64,000 nt of DNA, taken from the NCBI RefSeq assembly GCF_013364235.1, contig NZ_CP054919.1, forward strand, positions 8,089,239 to 8,153,238, read 5' to 3'. The DNA is from Kitasatospora sp. NA04385. Lineage in GTDB: Bacteria; Actinomycetota; Actinomycetes; Streptomycetales; Streptomycetaceae. The notes below the pieces were generated by a model. It made no database searches and had not been told where the DNA came from. It saw nothing but the letters and a program-made list of their open reading frames with translations. Shown piece after piece: positions 58,402 through 64,000 of this stretch (positions are counted from its first letter, which is position 1; every line of letters starts with the position of its first letter). A program made the translations under genes and the position numbers.

Positions 58402-60723
58402 TCAGCCGGAGGTAGCGGTGGCGGCGGTGACCGTCACCTTGAGGTGCTTCATGATCGGCTGGTCGCTCTGCGAGCTGTAGTCGCCGATCGCGCACAGCAC
58501 GTTCATCTCCGGCATGTAGCCGGCCGCGCAGCCCCGGGGCAGGTCGTACGGGACGGCGAGGTAGCCGTGCAGCGAACGGGTCGAGCCGTCCCGGGCGGTG
58601 GCGGTGACGTCGACCGGGTCGAACTCGGCGAGGTGCCGCTCGCGCATGTCCTGGCGGTTCATGAACACCAGGGTGCGCAGGTTCTTGACGCCCCGGTAGC
58701 GGTCGTTGTCGGAGTAGACGGTGGTGTTCCACTGGTCGTGCGAGCGCATCGTGCCCAGCACCAGCGTCCCCGGCTCGGGCAGCACGTCCGGCAGCGGGGC
58801 CGCCGAGAACTCGGCCTTGCCGGAGGGGGTGAGGAAGACGAGTTCGCGGGCGGGCTGCCTGATCCGGAAGCCGAGCGGCAGCCGCACCCGGCGGTTGAAG
58901 TCCTCGAAGCCGTCGAGGACCTTCGCCATGGTGTCGCGGATCCGGTCGTAGTCCTCGACGTACCACTCCCAGGGCGTGGCGCTGTCCGGCAGCGCCGCCC
59001 GGGCCAGGCCCGCGATGATCGCCGGCTCGGAGAGCAGTTGCCGGGACGCGGGCTTCTTCCGCATCCCCACCGACAGGTGCACCATGCTCATCGAGTCCTC
59101 CACCGAGGTGGCCTGCACGCCGCCGCGCTGCCGGTCCTGCTCGGTGCGGCCCAGGCAGGGCAGGATCAGCGCCCGCCGCCCGTGCACCAGGTGGCTGCGG
59201 TTGAGCTTGGTCGACACGTGCACCGTCAACTCGCAGCGCTCCAGCGCCTCGTACGTGTAGGCGGTGTCCGGCGCGGCCAGCGCGAAGTTGCCGCCCATGC
59301 CGACGAACACCCGCACCTCGCCGCGTGCCATCGCCCCGATCACCTGGACGGTGTCCAGCCCGTGCGCGCGCGGCGCGTCGATCCCGCAGACCTGCGAGAG
59401 CCGGTCCAGGAACTCCGGCGCCGGGCGGTGGTCGATCCCGCAGGTCCGGTTGCCCTGCACGTTGGAGTGCCCGCGCACCGGCGACGGCCCGGCGCCCTCC
59501 CGGCCCAGGTTGCCGCGCAGCAGCAGCACGTTGACGATCTCCCGGACGGTGTCCACCCCGTGCTCGTGCTGGGTGACGCCCAGGCACCAGGAGAAGATCG
59601 ACCGGTCCGCCTCCCGGTACACCCGGGCCGCCGCCAGCAGCTGCGGGCGGCTCAGGCCGCTCTGCCGCTCCAGTTCCTCCCAGGGCGTCCGCTCCACCAG
59701 CTCCCGGTACTCCGCGAAACCGCTGGTGTACCGCTCGACGAACTCCCGGTCCAGCGCCTTCGGGTCGTGCGCCGACTGCTCCAGCACGGCCTTGGCGATG
59801 CCGCGCAGCAGGGCCATGTCGCCGCCGATGCGCACCTGGAGGTTGAGGCTGCCGGTCCTGGTCGACTTGTTCAGCGCCATGTCGACGAACTCGTGCGGCA
59901 CGATGGTGCGGGTCGCCGCCGCCTCCACCAGCGGGTTGACGTGCACCACCTGCGCGCCGCGCCGGGTCGCGTCGGCCAGCGCGGTCAGCATCCGCGGCGC
60001 GTTGGACGCCGCGTTCACCCCCAGGATGAACAGCGCGTCCGCCGCCTCCCAGTCGCGCAGGTCGGCCGTCCCCTTGCCCGTCCCCAGCGAGGCCGTCAGC
60101 GCCCGCCCCGACGCCTCGTGGCACATGTTCGAGCAGTCGGGGAGGTTGTTGGTGCCCAGCTCGCGGGCCATCAGCTGGTACAGGAACGTCGCCTCGTTGC
60201 CCAGGCGCCCCGAGGTGTAGAACGCCGCCCGGTTCGGGTCGTCCAGGCCGCGCACCACCTCGCCGAACAGGTCGAAGGCGCGCTGCCAGTCGATCGGGAC
60301 GTACCGGTCGGTGTCCGGGTCGTAGACCATCGGCTCGGTCAGGCGGCCCTGGTCCTCCAGCGCGAAGTCGCTCCACTCCGACAGCTCGGAGACGGTGTGC
60401 GCGGCGAAGAACTCCCGGCCGACCCGCTTGCCCGTCATCTCCCAGGTGACGTGCTTGATCCCGTTCTCGCAGATGTCCAGGTGCAGGCCCTTGTAGTCGT
60501 CCGGCCAGGCGCACCCCGGACAGTCGAACCCGCCGTTCTCGTGGTTCATCCGCAGCACCGCCCGGGGCCCGTCCACCCACTCCCCGGTCGCGGCCAGCAC
60601 CTTCGCCACGCTCTTCGCCGCGCCCCAGCCCGCCGCCGGGTGCCGGTACGGCTCGAACGACGGCGGCGCGGTCGGCTCCGCCCCCACACCCGGCTCCACC
60701 TGCGGTTCCTCGGCAGCGGTCAC
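58402..60723 (-). CDS. FdhF/YdeP-family molybdopterin oxidoreductase
   Basis: 773 residues, the size of YdeP-like proteins. MNHENGGFDCPGCAWPDDYK with Cys68 and Cys71 begins the Fe-S region; LPDCSNMCHEASGRALTASL holds the position of the molybdenum ligand region; ADALFILGVNAASNAPRMLT and VRVFVGMGGNFALAAPDTAY are molybdopterin-binding landmarks; TPSGKAEFSAAPLP and VYSDNDRYRGVKN mark the C-terminal MGD domain. No Sec codon is seen. GGGAGG precedes the GTG. Proposed roles include formate-type or acid-stress oxidoreduction; no FdhD partner is in the window. Confidence 0.94.
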   Translation of the reverse strand: MTAAEEPQVEPGVGAEPTAPPSFEPYRHPAAGWGAAKSVAKVLAATGEWVDGPRAVLRMNHENGGFDCPGCAWPDDYKGLHLDICENGIKHVTWEMTGKRVGREFFAAHTVSELSEWSDFALEDQGRLTEPMVYDPDTDRYVPIDWQRAFDLFGEVVRGLDDPNRAAFYTSGRLGNEATFLYQLMARELGTNNLPDCSNMCHEASGRALTASLGTGKGTADLRDWEAADALFILGVNAASNAPRMLTALADATRRGAQVVHVNPLVEAAATRTIVPHEFVDMALNKSTRTGSLNLQVRIGGDMALLRGIAKAVLEQSAHDPKALDREFVERYTSGFAEYRELVERTPWEELERQSGLSRPQLLAAARVYREADRSIFSWCLGVTQHEHGVDTVREIVNVLLLRGNLGREGAGPSPVRGHSNVQGNRTCGIDHRPAPEFLDRLSQVCGIDAPRAHGLDTVQVIGAMARGEVRVFVGMGGNFALAAPDTAYTYEALERCELTVHVSTKLNRSHLVHGRRALILPCLGRTEQDRQRGGVQATSVEDSMSMVHLSVGMRKKPASRQLLSEPAIIAGLARAALPDSATPWEWYVEDYDRIRDTMAKVLDGFEDFNRRVRLPLGFRIRQPARELVFLTPSGKAEFSAAPLPDVLPEPGTLVLGTMRSHDQWNTTVYSDNDRYRGVKNLRTLVFMNRQDMRERHLAEFDPVDVTATARDGSTRSLHGYLAVPYDLPRGCAAGYMPEMNVLCAIGDYSSQSDQPIMKHLKVTVTAATATSG

Positions 60724-60842
60724 AGCACGCCTCCCGGCTCTCGGGCACTCCTGACGGCAACGGCACCTCCATCCTGTCCGCCCGGGCCCCGGCCGCGCCC
60801 CACCGCCGCGCCGGACGGGTGGCGCCCGGCGCGGCACCGGCC

Positions 60843-61532
60843 TCAGCTCAGGTCGTGGTTGCCCAGCGCCCCGGCGGCCAGCGGGGTGACCGGGCCGAGC
60901 GGGGTGCAGAGCTCCCCCGGGCCCGGCTGGGTGTAGCACACCCGGGTGCCCGCCAGATTGGCGCCCGCAGGGACGAACGTCCAGTAGTAGCGGTAGTAGA
61001 CGGTGTTCGCGTCCATCGCGTCGCCCACCGGCACGCTCTCGTCGCGGTTGCCCGCCCGGACGCTGGACTCCACCACCAGTTGGGAGTCGCCCTCCATCCA
61101 CGGGCAGCTGCTGCCGGGCTGACCGCACCAGGAGCCCTCCGGGAACACCAGGGTGGTCGCCGGCGCCATCGAGCTGCGCTCCACCGGGTCGGAGGCCGGC
61201 TTCAGCCGGAACAGGACCGCGCTCTTCCCGCTCGGCACGGGCTTGCCCGGCAGCACGACGGTGCTGTGCACCTCCCCGACCAGCTGCGCCGTGTACCCGT
61301 ACCCCCCGTCCTTGGGGAAGACGCCGTGCACCACCTCGCCGCTCGGCTCCGGCAGCAGGTCGACCGGGGAGGGCGCCGCCCCGGGCGCGCTCGGGCCCGC
61401 CGGGGAGGGCGCCCCCGGCGGGAGCCCCTCGGGGCCCGGGGCGGCGCCGCTGCCGCCGCTGCTGCAACCGGCCGCCAGGACGGCGGCGGCCAGCAGGGCG
61501 GACGCCCGGACGGCAAGACGGATCGAACGCAG
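60843..61532 (-). CDS. Lipoprotein of unknown function
   Basis: 229 residues if started at the CTG at 61532, which has GGGGGGAA 5 nt upstream; an in-frame ATG at 61688 adds a basic, unlikely leader. A lipoprotein signal ALLAAAVLAAGCSSGGSG with the lipobox L-A-A-G-C is followed by a Pro/Ala/Ser linker and a beta-rich domain (VVHGVFPKDGGYGYTAQLVG, STVVLPGKPVPSGKSAVLFR, SQLVVESSVRAGNRD, VYYRYYWTFVPAGANLAGTR) with four cysteines. It should sit on the outer face of the membrane. The function is unknown. Confidence 0.75.
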   Translation of the reverse strand: MRSIRLAVRASALLAAAVLAAGCSSGGSGAAPGPEGLPPGAPSPAGPSAPGAAPSPVDLLPEPSGEVVHGVFPKDGGYGYTAQLVGEVHSTVVLPGKPVPSGKSAVLFRLKPASDPVERSSMAPATTLVFPEGSWCGQPGSSCPWMEGDSQLVVESSVRAGNRDESVPVGDAMDANTVYYRYYWTFVPAGANLAGTRVCYTQPGPGELCTPLGPVTPLAAGALGNHDLS

Positions 61533-61712
61533 CTGTTTCCCCCCGGTGGATCGTCCCGAACGCGATTGCCGCGCGGGCCCGCTGACGGTGTGCGCACCAC
61601 AGCCGGACGGCGCCCCGCACGATCGTTCCGCGAACCCGGGCCCCGGCCCCGGCCCCGGCCCGGGGACGATCCGGGCCGCGGCGGACAAGCCGGGGCCCGG
61701 TGGAGGGGGCCT

Positions 61713-61920
61713 TCAGCGGGCGCCGGGCGCCTGTCCGATGACCTGCTCGGCGAGCTCGCGGGCGGCCGCCGCCGGGTCGGTCGCGGGGCGGGTCGCTCCG
61801 GCGGCGAGCGCGCCGTCGACGAGCAGCAGCAGCTAGTCGCCGGCGGCGGCGGGCCGGGGGTGGCCGAGGCGGGCGCGGGCGGCTTCGCCGCAGGTCCAGA
61901 CCCAGGCCCGCCAGGGGCGG
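61713..61920 (-). pseudogene. TetR-family remnant with a nonsense codon
   Basis: The minus strand encodes WRAWVWTCGEAARARLGHPR, PAAAGD, a TAG stop (61833-61835), then LLLLVDGALAAGATRPATDP and AARELAEQVIGQAPGAR with its own stop at 61713. This is the last helix pair of a TetR regulator; DQ or an equivalent is expected at the TAG, so a CAG-to-TAG change fits. No HTH-bearing N-terminus is found upstream. The flanks 61533-61712 and 61921-62099 show no other gene. Confidence 0.65.
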
Positions 61921-62099
61921 GGCAGGCTACCCGGGGCACCGGGCGTCAGGCATCCACGGACGACGATCCGGGCGGCGGGTCCGGCAGGGCGGTTTCCCGG
62001 GCCCCGGAGCCGGGCGGTGGCACCAGCGAAACGCCCCGCCCGGCCACGATTTCCGGGCCGGCACCTGATGCCCGCCATGGCCGCCGCCCCGGACGGCCG

Positions 62100-63353
62100 T
62101 CAGCCCACCGGCGTCGTCCGGCGCACCAGGACCCGCGGGCCCTCGTCCGCCGTCACCGGCCACAGCCGGACCCGCACCCGTTCCGGCACCTGCCCGCCGG
62201 GGTCGTCCGCGCCGAGGACGGCCTGCGCGGCGGCCGCCAGGTTCGAGCGCGAGACGCGCACCCGGACCAGGCCGGGCGGGACGTCGAAGCGGTCGGCGTC
62301 CGGCAGGTCGTCGGTGCAGCCCATCACGGCGAACCGGCCCGAGGGCACCTCGACCGTCGCCTCCACCACGTGCTCGAACGCGGCGTGGTCGGGCGGCGGC
62401 GGGCCCCGGAAGACCTGCACCGTCACCTCGACCTCCAGGTCGGTCGAGGTGCCGACGCCCAGCGCCCGCCGTCCCGGCGCCAGGCCGTCGGCGAGCGCGT
62501 CCGCCGTCCACCGCGCCCCGAGGTCCTCGTCCGCGTCCCCGTCGCCCAGCCAGAGCCGGAAGCGGTCCGCGAACAGCTCCAACTCCGCCGTCGCCAGCAG
62601 TCCGTCCACCCCGCGGCCGCGGTGCGGACCCGGCAGGTAGCCGGCCGGCGGGGACGGCAGCGCGGCCAGGCACTCCCGCGAGCAGGCGTTCACCAGCAGC
62701 GGCAGCACGTCCGCCCCCGAGGTGCGCAGCGAGATCCACGCCTGGTGCAGCCCCGCCACCCCCGCCACCGGCCCGTCGCACACCGAGCACGCCCCGACCG
62801 AATCCGTCCCCCACACCGCCGGGTCCCACGCCGTCGCCGTTGTCGCCGCCGTTGCCGCCGTCGGCTCCGCCAGCACCGGGAACGGCGTCCGGGTCTTCGG
62901 ATTCCCGTACAGCGCCCGGGTGCTGACCGTACTGCGGCGCAGCAGCGGCAGCCGCGCCAGCTCGTACGGGAACCAGTGCAACCGGTAGGAGGTGTACGGC
63001 GTGAACTCCTCCAGCGCCCGCATCCCGCCGATCTCCGGCGGCAGCCGCACCAGGTTCGACCGGTACAGCCGCAGGTGCCGCACCCGGGTCAGCGCGCCGA
63101 TGCGCGCGGGCAGCGTCACCACCTGCCGCCGCTGCTCCGCCGTCAGCTCCTCCAGCGGTGCGAACTCCTCCCGCCCGTCCGCCACCGCCTCCTCGACCAG
63201 CTCCAGCAGCCGCAGCCAGCCCGGCGCCGAGACGTCCTGTCGCTCCCCGTGGAACCGCACCCGCCGTTGCCCCGTGCAGCCGCACGCGTCAACCGGCCCG
63301 GCCGGCCCGGGAAAGCGGTTCGGGAACACCCGCCGCTGCGCCTGTCCGTCCAT
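62100..63353 (-). CDS. Leucine-rich-repeat-like protein with Cys pairs
   Basis: 417 residues. Residues ~45-165 contain LRR-like units: VTLPARIGALTRVRHLRLYR, SNLVRLPPEIGGMRALEEFT, ELARLPLLRRSTVSTRALYG. A cysteine pair motif (GACSVCDGPVAGVAGLHQAW, later NACSRECLAALP) suggests a small zinc site at about 205-250. The C-terminal half (TSTDLEVEVTVQVFRGPPPP; RVRVSRSNLAAAAQAVLGAD) is beta-rich and unknown. The ATG is 6 nt after TAGGGT on the minus strand, so it is probably leaderless. Divergent from the ATPase gene. Confidence 0.85.
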   Translation of the reverse strand: MDGQAQRRVFPNRFPGPAGPVDACGCTGQRRVRFHGERQDVSAPGWLRLLELVEEAVADGREEFAPLEELTAEQRRQVVTLPARIGALTRVRHLRLYRSNLVRLPPEIGGMRALEEFTPYTSYRLHWFPYELARLPLLRRSTVSTRALYGNPKTRTPFPVLAEPTAATAATTATAWDPAVWGTDSVGACSVCDGPVAGVAGLHQAWISLRTSGADVLPLLVNACSRECLAALPSPPAGYLPGPHRGRGVDGLLATAELELFADRFRLWLGDGDADEDLGARWTADALADGLAPGRRALGVGTSTDLEVEVTVQVFRGPPPPDHAAFEHVVEATVEVPSGRFAVMGCTDDLPDADRFDVPPGLVRVRVSRSNLAAAAQAVLGADDPGGQVPERVRVRLWPVTADEGPRVLVRRTTPVG

Positions 63354-63359
63354 CGGCCC

Positions 63360-63390
63360 ACCCTAGTCGGCCCGACCGCCCGCGTACGAT
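63360..63390. promoter_or_regulatory. Divergent leaderless promoter pair
   Basis: On the minus strand TAGGGT (63360-63365) ends 6 nt before the ATG at 63353; on the plus strand TACGAT (63385-63390) ends 8 nt before the ATG at 63399. The whole gap is only 45 bp, leaving no room for leaders. Confidence 0.55.
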
Positions 63391-63398
63391 GGGCCACC

Positions 63399-64000
63399 AT
63401 GCTGATCTGGATCAACGGACCGTTCGGCGGGGGCAAGACCCAGACCGCCCACCACCTGGCCCGGCGGCTGCCCGGTGCCGTGATCTGCGACCCGGAGCAC
63501 CTCGGCTTCGGTCTGCACCGGATGCTCCCGCCCGCGCTGCGCGCCGACTTCCAGGACCTGCCCGCCTGGCGCCGGGGCACCGCGGAGATCCTCGACCTCG
63601 CGGCCCGCGAGCACCCCGGGCCGGTGATCGTCCCGATGACCGTCACCGACCCCGGCTACTTCGCCGAGACCGTCGGACGGCTGCGCGAACTCGGGCACGA
63701 CGTACGGCACTTCACCCTGCTCGCCGAACGCGCCACCGTCCTGCGCCGCCTCGCCGAACGCGACCCCGTCCACCGCCTGCGCCGGCTGGCCGGCCGGAAC
63801 GGCCCGCCCCCGCGCGAGAGCTTCGCGCTCGCCCGGCTCGACGACTGCCTGACTCGCCTCGCCGCCCCCGACTTCGCCACCCACCTGGCCACCGACCGGC
63901 TGACCGTCCGCCAGAGCGCCGACCACCTCGCCGCCCTGGCCGGCCTGCACCTGCTCCCCGACACCGACACCGCCCTCCGGGCGAGCCTGCGCCGGACCGC
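63399..64000 (+). CDS. TmrB-like ATP-binding protein, truncated by window end
   Basis: At least 200 residues; the frame is open to the last base. MLIWINGPFGGGKTQTAHHL is a P-loop right at the N-terminus; AVICDPEHLGFGLHRMLPPA and DFQDLPAWRRGTAEILDLAA are the features of the TmrB family (tunicamycin resistance-type ATPases); VIVPMTVTDPGYFAETVGRL and HFTLLAERATVLRRLAERD are kinase-like core strands. A resistance role is possible but not proven. Confidence 0.88.
   Translation, partial: MLIWINGPFGGGKTQTAHHLARRLPGAVICDPEHLGFGLHRMLPPALRADFQDLPAWRRGTAEILDLAAREHPGPVIVPMTVTDPGYFAETVGRLRELGHDVRHFTLLAERATVLRRLAERDPVHRLRRLAGRNGPPPRESFALARLDDCLTRLAAPDFATHLATDRLTVRQSADHLAALAGLHLLPDTDTALRASLRRT

Noticed and set aside
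55315..58415. Long plus-strand frames opposite the NB-ARC-TPR gene
   Set aside because: Ser/Arg/Pro-rich or Gln/Arg-rich shadow translations; the minus-strand frame has clear HTH, P-loop and TPR motifs.

Overview
The window is very GC-rich actinobacterial chromosomal DNA with GTG/TTG starts, GC third positions, leaderless starts and two rare TTA codons. Gene content (ECF sigma factors with SnoaL-like tails, MmyB- and PucR-type regulators, an F420-type LLM oxidoreductase, a SpoIIE-type phosphatase, a Family 2B encapsulin) points to a Streptomycetaceae member, Streptomyces or Kitasatospora. I see no rRNA, tRNA, CRISPR array, intact insertion sequence or complete biosynthetic cluster. It looks like an accessory or chromosome-arm region made of many small regulator-plus-enzyme modules.

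Layout. 0-9 kb: partial gene; TetR/SDR divergent pair; MmyB-like regulator; two divergent ECF sigma factors with a STAS-like protein and a DHFR-like reductase; a cytochrome P450; a frame-broken repeat protein; a GNAT. 9-17.4 kb: LysE exporter, MFS pump with MarR, TetR with a TetX-like monooxygenase, a serine hydrolase and a frame-broken PucR regulator. 17.5-24.4 kb: secreted lipase, small membrane protein, Family 2B encapsulin shell gene behind a 29-bp perfect palindrome, a Pro/Thr-stalk surface protein with a TTA codon, a DUF4239 membrane protein, a CYTH protein and a HEAT-like protein. 24.4-36 kb: hydrolase/MarR/MFS, SnoaL-like protein, GNATs, an XRE-HTH/glycine-zipper fusion, HAD phosphatase, ketopantoate reductase, SpoIIE phosphatase and a PHB-depolymerase-like esterase. 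36-39.6 kb: APC permease, cupin and DAO-type oxidoreductase, an amine or polyamine use cassette. 39.7-47.2 kb: small proteins, acylphosphatase, MFS, a decayed FUSC gene and a class IV aminotransferase. 47.3-55.3 kb: unknown protein, LacI regulator, two overlapping paralogous 2OG-Fe(II) (AlkB-like) dioxygenases, MFS exporter, LLM oxidoreductase and a PhyH dioxygenase with DasR-like sites upstream. 55.6-64 kb: XRE-NB-ARC-TPR regulator, FdhF/YdeP molybdo-oxidoreductase, lipoprotein, TetR remnant, LRR protein and a TmrB-like ATPase cut by the window end.

Points that stand out: an encapsulin shell gene with no recognisable cargo enzyme beside it; the LacI/twin-dioxygenase/MFS block with a LacI-type operator just behind the transporter's -10; the HTH/glycine-zipper fusion; a 13-bp palindrome (TGACGGACCGTCA) found in three intergenic regions between 10 and 19.5 kb; and an FUSC gene with a lost start codon, several frame breaks and a duplicated 3' end. 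Functional statements rest on motif recognition by eye; no searches were run.
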